Assembly (NCBI GenBank): GCA_012520835.1
Contig: JAAYNN010000078.1
Location: 1 to 26,126 of the forward strand
Source: Dehalococcoidales bacterium
GTDB taxonomy: Bacteria; Chloroflexota; Dehalococcoidia; Dehalococcoidales; UBA5627
Direction: 5' to 3'
DNA length: 26,126 bases
The notes beneath the pieces are model-generated. The model was not told the DNA's origin. It worked only from the letters and a program-made list of their open reading frames with translations, and ran no database searches. The position numbers and the translations under genes are program-made. Positions 7,549 through 15,368 of the stretch are shown here, piece by piece. Within the stretch, counting starts at the first letter, position 1. Each line of letters starts with the position of its first letter.

Positions 7549-7760
7549 CTTTAAATATGACTATAACCCGATGGAATATATTATGCAAATGAATTGATGC
7601 CGGAAATCTGGTTTAATTCATCGCCGTTATGGTTCGATCCCGACCTGTCGGGATTTCGTTCCGAACTACGAAATTCAACATCTTTCGATAATGTTCTGGT
7701 AATATCCGCTCATCCGAGCCTGTCGAAGGACACGAATTCAGCATGACCAATACAGCCGTC
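7549..7760. repeat. Composite dispersed repeat R2 (gap between radical SAM gene and nrdJ)
   Basis: The 7526-7833 gap holds no gene. Bases 7621-7669 match 16944-16992 at about 45 of 49 positions and contain the perfect inverted repeat ATCCCGAC/GTCGGGAT (7636-7653). Bases 7716-7747 match 1106-1137 in reverse complement at 31 of 32. AATATCCGCTC at about 7701 is the reverse complement of GAGCGGATATT in R1. Confidence 0.75.
7560..7588 (-). promoter_or_regulatory. Possible promoter of the radical SAM gene
   Basis: On the minus strand, TTGCAT (7583-7588) and TATAGT (7560-7565) are 17 bases apart. The -10 is good and the -35 is poor. The -10 lies inside the repeat-shared GACTATAACC stretch, so the match may be fortuitous. 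Confidence 0.3.
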
Positions 7761-7833
7761 TTTGCGAGAACGAAGCATAATAAATAAAAAACATGGGACG
7801 ATCAATTGACGTCCGCTAAAACGTCCTGATAGT

Positions 7834-7868
7834 AAAAAAATTGCCCACTCTGCTAAAAGAGTGGGCAA
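7834..7868 (-). terminator. Rho-independent terminator after nrdJ
   Basis: Perfect 11-bp stem, TTGCCCACTCT (7841-7851) with AGAGTGGGCAA (7858-7868) and a 6-base loop. Read on the minus strand it is followed by a run of seven T. It closes the nrdR-nrdJ operon. Confidence 0.93.
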
Positions 7869-7899
7869 TAACCTGCTTATAAAAGGATCTTAAACCGAA

Positions 7900-10557
7900 C
7901 TAGCACTTGGTATAACCGCAGCCGGGGCACTTGAAGCACCCTTCTTCATAAACCAGAATGCTGCCGCAATCGGGGCACTGGCCGGCAATATTCTTGACCA
8001 GCCCGTAGTCCTGCATCGGTTTATCAACCGCTTCCTCCCCTTCCCCATCCCCGCTGTCGAAGTGATGTTCCATCACCCCGGCGATGGCATCGGCACATGA
8101 TAAAGTCGATTTGCCGCCTTCCCAGGCGATAGACGGGCAACGTATGCCTTTAAGCTGCTTTACGAGAGAACCGACATCGATACCCGACCTCAAAGCCAGG
8201 GAAATCAGACGGCAGATGGCTTCGAGCTGAGCCGAAGCGCAGCCGCCCGACTTGCCGAGGCTTGAAAATACCTCGCAAACACCATGATCGTCCGAATTGA
8301 CAGTGACATACAAGTGCCCGCAGCCGGTATTGACCTTCTCAGTAAAGCCGGTGGTTACCTTGGATCTGCGGCGCGGCGTATGTTCGACTAGCGCCGGCTT
8401 TTCTTCCTTCTTTTCCGTTCCGGTGGATAATACCTGGCCGTCGCGGCTGCCGTCGCGATAGATAGTAATGCCCTTCAATCCCTCTTCATAAGCCATCATG
8501 TAAACTTTAGCTATATCTTCCGGTTTAGCATCTTTGGCAAAGTTGACCGTCTTGGAAACGGCATTATTGGTATATTTCTGAAAGGCCGATTGCATCATAA
8601 CATGCCATCTGGTATCGATTTCATGTGCCGTTACGAAAACCTTCTTTACTTTTTCGGGAATACCCTTGATATCTGCCAGGTGAGCGCCGTTTGCCAGTTT
8701 TTTCATCAAGTCTTCGGAGTAGAAGCCGCCATCTCTGGCTACCTGTTCGAAGTATGGGTTGACCTCTACCATCCTGGTGCCGTCCAGGATATTCCTGATG
8801 TAGCTCAAGGCAAACAGCGGTTCGATGCCGCTGGAGCAGCCGGCAATGATGCTTAACGTACCGGTGGGAGCGATGGTGGTTCTGGAAGCATTCCTGATTT
8901 TTACTCCGTTCGGGACGTCGTAGATGCTGCCCTTGAAAGCCGGGAAGGCGCCGCGTTCTGCGGCCAGTGTAATAGAATAAGCCATGGCTTCTTTATCGAT
9001 GAAGCCCATGACATCGGTCGCCAGCTTTAAAGCCTCCTCCGAGTTATAGGGCACTTCCAGACGTAAAAGCATATCGGCAAACCCCATGATGCCCAGCCCG
9101 ATTTTGCGCGTTTTGCGCGACATTTTCTCGATTTCGGGGATGGGATACTTGTTTACATCGATAACATCATCCAAAAAGCGTACTGATGACCTGACTGTCT
9201 GCGCCAGCTTGTCGTAATCGATTTCGTAACTGTTGCCATTCTTAACCAGCATTTTAACCAGGTTAATCGAACCGAGGTTGCACGATTCATAAGGCAACAG
9301 GGGCTGCTCGCCGCAGGGATTGGTGCTTTCGATTTGTCCCAGTTGCGGGGTAGGATTGTCCCTGTTGATGCGTTCGATGAAGATAATGCCCGGATCGCCT
9401 GTTTTCCATGCCAGCTCGACCATCTTGTCGAATACTTCTTTGGCATTGAGTTTGCCGGCAACTTCTTTAGTACGCGGATTGATTAAATTATAATCGGCGC
9501 CGCTTTTAACTGCCTGCATAAAATCTGAGGTTACCGCCACCGAGATGTTGAAATTGGTGAGCGAAACCATATCCTCTTTGGAGGTGATAAACTTCATGAT
9601 ATCGGGATGGTCAACACTGAGTATAGCCATGTTGGCGCCGCGGCGCGTACCGCCCTGCTTGATAACATCAGTGGTCACATCGAAAGCCCGCATGAATGAG
9701 ACAGGCCCGCTGGCAACTCCTCCGGTCGAGCCGACCCTGTCCCTCTCCTGGCGCAAGCGGGAGAAGGAAAAACCGGTGCCGCCGCCGCTCTTGTGAATCA
9801 GGGCAGTATTCTTAACGGTTTCAAAAATAGATTCCATGGAATCTTCTATTGGCAGAACGAAACAGGCTGAAAGCTGCCCCAGCTCGCGTCCGGCGTTCAT
9901 CAATGTGGGAGAATTGGGCAGAAACTCCAGCTTAAGCATCAACTGGTAAAAAATTTCCTCCCACCTGTTTACATCTGCTTTAGTGCCGTATTTGGTCTCC
10001 GCCTGGGCAATCGTATGCGCCACACGGCGGAATAATTCTTCAGGGGTTTCGGTAACCTTCCCCTGCTTATCTTTCTTCAGATATCTTTTTTCCAGTACCT
10101 GGATGGCATTATCGGTCAAACTGACCTCTTCAGAAGCTCGTGAAGCAACTACCATAGCTTCTTTCTCCTTTGTTATAGTCTTTTCCTGAATTAGCGGTGA
10201 TTCTTGCGGAGCAGGTTGCAGCCCTTTTCCGTTATCATCCGTTTTTTCGCTTTTAATCATGCTCTCTTGCTCTATTTTTTTAATTTCCTGTTCCGTTTTT
10301 TCATCTGCCAGGAACTCTTTTACCACGCTCAGAATTTCGGATTTGGTAGCAGAAAGCGGCATGCGATAACTTTTAGGCACCAGGTCTTCCATGCCGGGCA
10401 GCGTCTGCGGGCGTTCCAGCCTTTCGATGACCTGGTTGGTTAAAAGCTCGATGCGCTCCCTATCCGATATGCCCATCGAATCCGCTGCTGAAAAAATAAT
10501 TCTGGCAACCTGCGTACGGTCTATAATCTTCCTGCTGGAATCACTGGTCTTGCCCAT
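7900..10557 (-). CDS. nrdJ: Class II (adenosylcobalamin-dependent) ribonucleotide reductase
   Basis: An 885-residue class II reductase that makes deoxyribonucleotides using the thiyl radical generated from adenosylcobalamin, so it works without oxygen. Residues 1-90 look like a short ATP-cone-related segment, followed by a charged linker (about 90-145). The catalytic barrel shows N413-P-C415-G-E417 (thiyl-radical cysteine and active-site glutamate) in NPCGEQPLLPYESCNLGS, and C232 in the GQLSACFVLP redox motif. An ASRTTIAPTGTLSIIAGC segment lies at 557-574. A TSCPD-type domain spans about 735-832. The C-terminus ends in a four-cysteine ribbon (C861-x2-C864, C877-x2-C880) plus C885, the usual place for the shuttle cysteines that reduce the active site. 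It starts 5 bases after the nrdR stop, so translation is probably coupled. Confidence 0.95.
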   Translation of the reverse strand: MGKTSDSSRKIIDRTQVARIIFSAADSMGISDRERIELLTNQVIERLERPQTLPGMEDLVPKSYRMPLSATKSEILSVVKEFLADEKTEQEIKKIEQESMIKSEKTDDNGKGLQPAPQESPLIQEKTITKEKEAMVVASRASEEVSLTDNAIQVLEKRYLKKDKQGKVTETPEELFRRVAHTIAQAETKYGTKADVNRWEEIFYQLMLKLEFLPNSPTLMNAGRELGQLSACFVLPIEDSMESIFETVKNTALIHKSGGGTGFSFSRLRQERDRVGSTGGVASGPVSFMRAFDVTTDVIKQGGTRRGANMAILSVDHPDIMKFITSKEDMVSLTNFNISVAVTSDFMQAVKSGADYNLINPRTKEVAGKLNAKEVFDKMVELAWKTGDPGIIFIERINRDNPTPQLGQIESTNPCGEQPLLPYESCNLGSINLVKMLVKNGNSYEIDYDKLAQTVRSSVRFLDDVIDVNKYPIPEIEKMSRKTRKIGLGIMGFADMLLRLEVPYNSEEALKLATDVMGFIDKEAMAYSITLAAERGAFPAFKGSIYDVPNGVKIRNASRTTIAPTGTLSIIAGCSSGIEPLFALSYIRNILDGTRMVEVNPYFEQVARDGGFYSEDLMKKLANGAHLADIKGIPEKVKKVFVTAHEIDTRWHVMMQSAFQKYTNNAVSKTVNFAKDAKPEDIAKVYMMAYEEGLKGITIYRDGSRDGQVLSTGTEKKEEKPALVEHTPRRRSKVTTGFTEKVNTGCGHLYVTVNSDDHGVCEVFSSLGKSGGCASAQLEAICRLISLALRSGIDVGSLVKQLKGIRCPSIAWEGGKSTLSCADAIAGVMEHHFDSGDGEGEEAVDKPMQDYGLVKNIAGQCPDCGSILVYEEGCFKCPGCGYTKC

Positions 10558-10562
10558 GATAG

Positions 10563-11096
10563 TTATTTCCCTGCCTTCTGCTTAGTTTTTTCTGCCGGTT
10601 CGTCCGGTAAAAGAGCCAATTGCCCGCTGGCTTTATTTTTCCTGACGGTTCCGGCATTTATCAATGTGTCCACTTCCTGCTTTAAATCGGTGATATCGCT
10701 GAAATCGCGGTAGACGCTGGCAAACCTGATATAGGCGATATAGTCCAGTTCCCGCAAGCCATCCATCACCATGTCACCGATTTTATAGCTGTCTATCTCG
10801 CTTTTACCCATGTTATATAATTCGGCTTCGATATCGTCGGCTAACTTTTCAATGGCGCCTATGGGCAACGGGCGTTTACCGCAGGCTTTCTGCATCCCCG
10901 ACAGCAGCTTTTCCTTGTTGAATTCCTCGCGCCGCATATCCTTTTTAATCACAAAGAGGCTGCTGGGCTGTATTCTCTCATATGTGGTAAATCTGGAATT
11001 GCAGCTCAGACATTGCCGGCGTCTTCTGATGCCGTCATTGACATCGCGGGAATCGATAACTTTTAAATCTTCGCTCTTGCAGTAGGGGCATTTCAT
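10563..11096 (-). CDS. nrdR: Transcriptional repressor NrdR
   Basis: A 177-residue NrdR, the zinc-ribbon/ATP-cone repressor that senses dATP/ATP and controls ribonucleotide reductase genes. The start MKCPYCKSEDLKVIDSR is the family N-terminus, and GAGGTG lies 6 bases upstream. A longer frame upstream would cross the operator. The zinc ribbon uses C3, C6, C29 and C32. The ATP-cone covers about 49-139 (LFVIKKDMRREEFNKEKLL, then DYIAYIRFASVYRDF). The tail (from about 150) is long and lysine-rich compared with the usual 150-160 residues. It is first in the operon with nrdJ, and two NrdR boxes sit in its own promoter, so it very likely regulates itself and nrdJ. Confidence 0.96.
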   Translation of the reverse strand: MKCPYCKSEDLKVIDSRDVNDGIRRRRQCLSCNSRFTTYERIQPSSLFVIKKDMRREEFNKEKLLSGMQKACGKRPLPIGAIEKLADDIEAELYNMGKSEIDSYKIGDMVMDGLRELDYIAYIRFASVYRDFSDITDLKQEVDTLINAGTVRKNKASGQLALLPDEPAEKTKQKAGK

Positions 11097-11104
11097 AGCC
11101 GCCA

Positions 11105-11120
11105 CCTCATTATATTGTGT
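11105..11120 (-). promoter_or_regulatory. NrdR box 2 (proximal)
   Basis: ACACAATATAATGAGG on the minus strand matches the left half of the NrdR box and degenerates on the right, where it overlaps the GAGG of the nrdR ribosome site. It starts 32 bases after box 1, the helical-turn spacing typical of tandem NrdR boxes. Confidence 0.75.
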
Positions 11121-11130
11121 TAGCTGTGTA

Positions 11131-11159
11131 AGGATACCACAATATATAGTGTCCGTCAA
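11131..11159 (-). promoter_or_regulatory. Promoter of nrdR-nrdJ
   Basis: Minus-strand TTGACG (11154-11159) and TATCCT (11131-11136) are exactly 17 bases apart, with NrdR box 1 between them. A start near 11124 would put box 2 in the early transcript. Confidence 0.65.
11137..11152 (-). promoter_or_regulatory. NrdR box 1 (distal)
   Basis: ACACTATATATTGTGG on the minus strand is close to the palindromic NrdR consensus (ACAC-wATATaTw-GTGT type). It fills the spacer between the -35 and -10 of the promoter, which fits repression. Confidence 0.88.
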
Positions 11160-11160
11160 C

Positions 11161-11519
11161 CCCTACGATAGTCATATTGACACTACTTTTTTAAATGTTT
11201 CCTGGGGCATTTTAAGAGCGAGGGATGTTAATATTAATTAGGTTTTTAAAAGATAAGAAAGAAGCTCCGTATTATGTAAAAATGGCTTCCCTCAATACTG
11301 TCATGCTGAGTTCGGGGTGGTCGAACGAAGCATCCGGCGGGTGGGGAAGATAAAACTCCTAATCCGTTCCAAGTTAGCACTTACTTAGCCGTTCGTGGTG
11401 AGCTTGTCGAACCATAACGGCTATGCTTCGCATTTGGCGGACGGGCAATGCCCGTCCCTACGGATTTACTAATTAAAAAATGGGGCAGTTATATTGCTGT
11501 TATTTATGACAATCATATT
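11161..11519. repeat. Gap with dispersed repeat R3
   Basis: I see no gene in this stretch. Bases 11390-11421 are the same 32-base module as 1161-1193. TCATGCTGAGTTCG at 11301 is a variant of the module at 1106. GGACGGGCAATGCCCGTCC near 11440 is a small inverted repeat similar to one at about 5917. The rest is AT-rich and unassigned. Confidence 0.65.
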
Positions 11520-12512
11520 TTATTCACTGCTCAATTCCTGTTTGCGAAAGATAAGAAAACTTATCAGGATAAAAACCGCGCAGTATCCCGCCAGCACTAA
11601 CACCGATTGCGTTAAATCTGTAAGAGTATGATTTAAAAATGTTGCACCATAGCTCGAGGTAGGCGACAGGTGCCCAAGTAAATACTGGGTATTGTAACCA
11701 ATAGTGTACGATAGCCATTCCGGCGGATTTGGAAGCGGTTCATAGTAAGGTACAATAGATGCATTAGAACCTGTTCTGATAAGCATTTTGCTTATAACCA
11801 TATTCTCTGTTTGCAGATACAATACCCCAACGACAAGCCCTACAATAGTTGATTTAAATAAAGTAGAAAAAAGAGCAACGAGTGTAGCATATGCTATCAT
11901 TATCAGCGTCATCAATCCCATAGCTGAAAGTAAAAATCCTGCCGTATCGGTGGAAATGAAATCCCACGTTATCCCGCCGGTTACCAGCCAGTTGGTTACC
12001 ATACCGGCAATAAGAAGGAAAAGTGTTGCTCCGCAAACAAACAGCCAAATCAGTATGGCAAGCGTAATATACTTGGAGCCGAAATATACATTCCGCCCTA
12101 TCCCTCTCGCCAGTGTCTGTCGCAACGTCCCCCACTGGTACTCCGTACCGATAAACGATGCTACCAACATGATAATCAAGAACAGGACGATATAATTCAT
12201 ATTGGCAAACATTCCATCAATATATTCGGGTAAGACTACGTCATCGAAAGTATGCCTGGAGAGTTGCTTCCGGCCGGAAAAGCCATCACCTGAATAAGAT
12301 ATCGTTACATTCTCTTCATTCGGATCTGTTTGTTCCAACGCTGCTGCAAAATCATCATAAGTAAGAGGGGAAAGCGATTCCAGAGAGTGTTTTGCCAAAG
12401 AATAATCTATGTTTATCAGATACGCCATGTACAAACATGACAATAACAACAGGATATACGGCATCCATCTCCTGAGGAATTTAAACAAATCCGCCCCTAC
12501 AAGCCTTATCAT
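11520..12512 (-). CDS. ABC-2 type exporter permease (second of a tandem pair)
   Basis: A 330-residue integral membrane protein, the last gene of the exporter operon. It has an N-terminal signal-anchor helix after MIRLVGADLFKFLRRW, a large external loop (about 35-105) and five further hydrophobic segments, ending in a cytoplasmic FRKQELSSE tail. The segment ASFIGTEYQWGTLRQTLARGI is the coupling-helix region that docks on the ATPase in ABC-2 permeases (ABC2_membrane family). It is a clear paralogue of the neighbouring upstream permease: same length, the same GGITWDFIS-TDTAG stretch and an almost identical C-terminus. The two genes are 28 bases apart. The pair would form a heterodimeric channel. 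Cargo is unknown; peptide antibiotic or lipid export is typical of relatives. Confidence 0.85.
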   Translation of the reverse strand: MIRLVGADLFKFLRRWMPYILLLLSCLYMAYLINIDYSLAKHSLESLSPLTYDDFAAALEQTDPNEENVTISYSGDGFSGRKQLSRHTFDDVVLPEYIDGMFANMNYIVLFLIIMLVASFIGTEYQWGTLRQTLARGIGRNVYFGSKYITLAILIWLFVCGATLFLLIAGMVTNWLVTGGITWDFISTDTAGFLLSAMGLMTLIMIAYATLVALFSTLFKSTIVGLVVGVLYLQTENMVISKMLIRTGSNASIVPYYEPLPNPPEWLSYTIGYNTQYLLGHLSPTSSYGATFLNHTLTDLTQSVLVLAGYCAVFILISFLIFRKQELSSE

Positions 12513-12540
12513 CTCTTCCCAACTTCCGACATCGCCATTA

Positions 12541-13536
12541 TCATTCCCTGCTCAATTCCTGTTTTCTAAATATTAAAAAGCCCATCGCAATAAAAACTAT
12601 GCAGTATCCCACCAGCACCAGCAACGACTGCGTTGCACTTGTGAGACTTTGATTCAAATATGTCCCGTACCCATAAATTGCATTAGGTGATATGAGCTCT
12701 AATAGATAATTAGCATTGTATCCAATTGTATATACCGGCCATTCCAGTGAGTTTGCGGCAAGTGCATTATTAATAACGAATGTCCTTAACGTGTACACCT
12801 CTATTTGCAGATACAGTACACCGGCTATCATACCTGCAATACTGGATTTTAAGACGATGGAGAACAGAGCTGTAAATGAAGCGTAGACCATCAGTATTAA
12901 AGTAATCAGCGCCATTGAGGAAAGAAGATATCCTGCTGTATCCATCGATATGAAATCCCATGTTATCCCGCCGATTACCGTACTGGTTGTTATCATTCCA
13001 ACCGCAAGCGAAAAAATTATCTTTGCCAGAATGAAAAGCAATGCAAGTATTACCAGCGTAATATACTTGGATCCGAGATATGCGGTTCTTCTTATTCCCC
13101 TTGCCAGTGACTGGCGCAATGTACCGCACCGATATCCTGTACCGATAAACGATGCCGCCAGTATGATAAATAATAAAAAATCATAACCCATAGCCATAGT
13201 TTCAAACATGTGATTCACAGAATGGGGTAATACAAGTTTATTAAAAGTATATCTGGGTATTGTTATTTCACCATTATGCCCCTCCAATTGAAGCCAAGGG
13301 GCTGTTATTTCACCTGAATAAGGTATTGTTACATATAACGAATTAGGATCGGTGTGTTCCAAAGCTGCAGCGTAATCGAAATAGGTGAGATCCGGATAGT
13401 CATTATACAAGCATTTTAATTGATAATAAGCTGTGTCTGTTTCATTTACTAAAGAAAGAAACATTATCAGCAACAGAACGTACGGCAGCCACCTCCTGAG
13501 GAACTGGAAGAGGTCTGCCAGTACCAGCCTTATCAT
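12541..13536 (-). CDS. ABC-2 type exporter permease (first of a tandem pair)
   Basis: A 331-residue permease with the same six-helix plan as its downstream paralogue. It begins MIRLVLADLFQFLRRWLPYV, has an external loop at about 35-115 containing a YAAALEHTDPN stretch (YDDFAAALEQTDPN in the partner), the docking segment ASFIGTGYRCGTLRQSLARGI, and the tail FRKQELSRE. Its start overlaps the ATPase stop by 4 bases (ATGA), so translation is coupled. The best-conserved parts between the two paralogues are the docking helix, the GGITWDFIS region and the last 30 residues. The external loop differs most, including an extra WLQLEGHNGE insert here, which suggests divergent cargo contacts. Confidence 0.86.
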   Translation of the reverse strand: MIRLVLADLFQFLRRWLPYVLLLIMFLSLVNETDTAYYQLKCLYNDYPDLTYFDYAAALEHTDPNSLYVTIPYSGEITAPWLQLEGHNGEITIPRYTFNKLVLPHSVNHMFETMAMGYDFLLFIILAASFIGTGYRCGTLRQSLARGIRRTAYLGSKYITLVILALLFILAKIIFSLAVGMITTSTVIGGITWDFISMDTAGYLLSSMALITLILMVYASFTALFSIVLKSSIAGMIAGVLYLQIEVYTLRTFVINNALAANSLEWPVYTIGYNANYLLELISPNAIYGYGTYLNQSLTSATQSLLVLVGYCIVFIAMGFLIFRKQELSRE

Positions 13537-14465
13537 TTCACCGTCTCTCCAGCATCTATCGTAGCAAGGAAGAAATCCTCCAGCGACCCTTCGCTTATCT
13601 TCATCTCATTGACATGGATTCCGTTGGATATAAGCAGTTTATTTATCTCATAAGCCCTTTCCTCTTCCGCTTCCGCCACGACCAGTCCGGTTTCCTTCTT
13701 CTTCACCGACTTTATCCACTCAACACCTTCTAACAGGCAGATTGCCCCGTCGGCATCCGATACCTTGAACCAAATCGCTTTCATCTTTCCCAGCAGTTCC
13801 CCTACAGACCCTTTCGCCAGAATCCTGCCCCTATTTATTAATGCGACATGGCTGCAGACCTTCTCTACCTCACTCAACAGGTGGCTGGATATAAATACCG
13901 TCTTCCCGTTCTCGCGAAGCCTGCGTATCGTTTCACGGAACTCTATGATTCCGGTAGGGTCGAGTCCGTTGGTAGGCTCATCCATGATCACCAGTTCGGG
14001 GTCATGCATCAGCGACAAAGCCACTGCCAAACGCTGTTTCATTCCCATTGAATATGTGCGTACCTTGTCTTTGCCCCTCTCATTCAACCCTACCATCTCT
14101 ATGGCTTTGTCAATATCCCCGCGACTGGCACAATTCGTTATAATGGCAAAGTACCACAGGTTGTTAAGTCCCGACAGGTGCGAGAAAAAAGAGGGTGAAT
14201 CCATCACAACTCCGACTTTCCTTAGTAACTTTGCCGGCTTGCTTTTGCCATCACCGAAAAACTCTATCGAACCCGAAGTCGGCCATATCAATCCCAAAAG
14301 CATTCCGATGGTAGTCGTTTTCCCCGAGCCGTTAGGCCCCAGAAAACCGAAAACCTCTCCCCTGTGCACTTCCAGATCAAGGTTGTCTACTGCGATAATA
14401 CTTTTCTTCTTATTGCCGAATCTCTTCGTAAGCCCTCTGGTTACAATTACATTTTCTTCCGCCAT
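13533..14465 (-). CDS. ABC exporter ATPase subunit (BcrA/lantibiotic-immunity type)
   Basis: A 310-residue ATP-binding subunit. Walker A is GPNGSGKT (43-50), the signature is YSMGMKQR (138-145, a GMKQR variant), Walker B with catalytic glutamate is ELVIMDEP (157-164), and the switch histidine is H195 (SSHLLSEVE). The Q-loop position reads VVMDSPSFF, so an acidic residue replaces glutamine. Acidic residues there are common in BcrA and lantibiotic-immunity ATPases, usually as E. The last 90 residues form the accessory domain of this group. AAAGGAGG lies shortly before the ATG. It heads an operon with the two permeases; bacteriocin resistance or export is the closest analogy, not proven. Confidence 0.92.
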   Translation of the reverse strand: MAEENVIVTRGLTKRFGNKKKSIIAVDNLDLEVHRGEVFGFLGPNGSGKTTTIGMLLGLIWPTSGSIEFFGDGKSKPAKLLRKVGVVMDSPSFFSHLSGLNNLWYFAIITNCASRGDIDKAIEMVGLNERGKDKVRTYSMGMKQRLAVALSLMHDPELVIMDEPTNGLDPTGIIEFRETIRRLRENGKTVFISSHLLSEVEKVCSHVALINRGRILAKGSVGELLGKMKAIWFKVSDADGAICLLEGVEWIKSVKKKETGLVVAEAEEERAYEINKLLISNGIHVNEMKISEGSLEDFFLATIDAGETVK

Positions 14466-14491
14466 AACAGCCTCCTTTTTAGGATATGATT

Positions 14492-14520
14492 ATTATCGCG
14501 ACACTAGCATACCACCTCAA
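14492..14520 (-). promoter_or_regulatory. Promoter of the ABC exporter operon
   Basis: Minus-strand TTGAGG (14515-14520) and GATAAT (14492-14497) with a 17-base spacer. The transcript would begin just upstream of the ATPase ribosome site. No operator is evident. Confidence 0.55.
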
Positions 14521-14625
14521 AGATAACTTGGGAAGAGGGTTGATATGAATTCCGATGTTAAGCAGATTCAGAAATGAACGAACCAAAATATCCTGTTCCT
14601 GAACCTGCTGCCTTCTATTTCTCAT

Positions 14626-15021
14626 TTATGTTATTCTAATATAACTTCCATCCGCATAATGCACCGTTTCAATAGTAACAACTACAATACCTAAGCGATT
14701 CTTATAACCAGTGTCCCCATAAAAATAAATCCCAAACATCGCTTCACTAATACATTCAACTCGGTTAACATAGTTTGCTGAATCTTGAATAGCTCCCAAG
14801 AAAAGACTTCTATATAAGCCTTGTGCACCTTGTGTTGCAATATAGGATAGATCCCAGTCTATAACATATGTATAATCCCACTCCCAATATACTATATGGC
14901 AAAAATTTCCAACATTAGTACCATTATAAATTACAGGTGCATTATAATATTTTGTATCAGAATCATTACGAGTGGCAGGTGGCTTTTCATCATCTGACGC
15001 CATAACAGTATTCGCTGCCAT
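14626..15021 (-). CDS. Uncharacterised exported-looking protein, start probably damaged
   Basis: A 131-residue frame of unknown family. The composition (many Y, W, N, G; IYNGTNVGNF, WEWDYTYVIDWDLSY, ending HYADGSYIRIT) suggests a beta-rich extracellular protein. No hydrophobic signal precedes it, although the N-terminus (MAANTVMASDDE) reads like the end of a signal peptide. An excellent AAAGGAGGGG lies 30-40 bases upstream, but the ATG it serves (about 15047) is in another frame and gives only a short peptide. In the gene's own frame the codons run on upstream without an ATG. A small deletion or frameshift at the 5' end is the simplest reading. It lies 105 bases downstream of the SHOCT gene on the same strand. 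Confidence 0.45.
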   Translation of the reverse strand: MAANTVMASDDEKPPATRNDSDTKYYNAPVIYNGTNVGNFCHIVYWEWDYTYVIDWDLSYIATQGAQGLYRSLFLGAIQDSANYVNRVECISEAMFGIYFYGDTGYKNRLGIVVVTIETVHYADGSYIRIT

Positions 15022-15126
15022 ACTCCATAGAGCCTGTTTATTTCCATATTCCCCTCCTTTTGTCAGGAAATAGAGGAAGCCCTGTCTATATATATAGCAG
15101 CGTTTTATTAAAAAAGTTACAGCTTG

Positions 15127-15333
15127 TTATTCCAGATTCCGTTTTATCTCATCCAGTTCTTCCTTGGTGATTTCGCCCTTGGCATAGCGTTCTTTGGCGA
15201 TATCAAGAGGAGGCCTTGTCTCTTTTTTCTTGCTGAATAATTTGACCCATTGAACGATAATCCATGCAATACCGATAGCAAGGACTAGTTGTACTATTAA
15301 AACCCAGATAAAACCCCAATCAAAAGAATACAT
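15127..15333 (-). CDS. Small SHOCT-domain membrane protein
   Basis: A 68-residue protein with one transmembrane helix (about 7-28, GFIWVLIVQLVLAIGIAWII), a basic linker (KLFSKKKETRP) and a C-terminal SHOCT motif (AKERYAKGEITKEELDEIK). SHOCT is a short oligomerisation motif found at protein C-termini; its role here is unknown. The ATG is preceded by AAAGGAGC. The gene starts 35 bases after the lipoprotein stop, so it is probably in that operon. Its first 20-odd codons are nearly identical in DNA to 25896-25955, where a second, broken copy lies. Confidence 0.85.
   Translation of the reverse strand: MYSFDWGFIWVLIVQLVLAIGIAWIIVQWVKLFSKKKETRPPLDIAKERYAKGEITKEELDEIKRNLE
15261..15320. repeat. Duplicated segment shared with 25896-25955
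   Basis: This 60-base stretch, encoding the membrane helix of the SHOCT protein, matches 25896-25955 at about 57 of 60 bases in the same orientation. The 3' ends of the two gene copies are clearly more divergent (about 75 percent). Confidence 0.8.
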
Positions 15334-15368
15334 GTTAATAGCTCCTTTTTATTTTTCCTCAATCCTTC

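Noticed and set aside
13765..14526. 253-codon plus-strand frame opposite the ABC ATPase
   Set aside because: The minus strand has every ABC motif; the plus frame is an antisense shadow.
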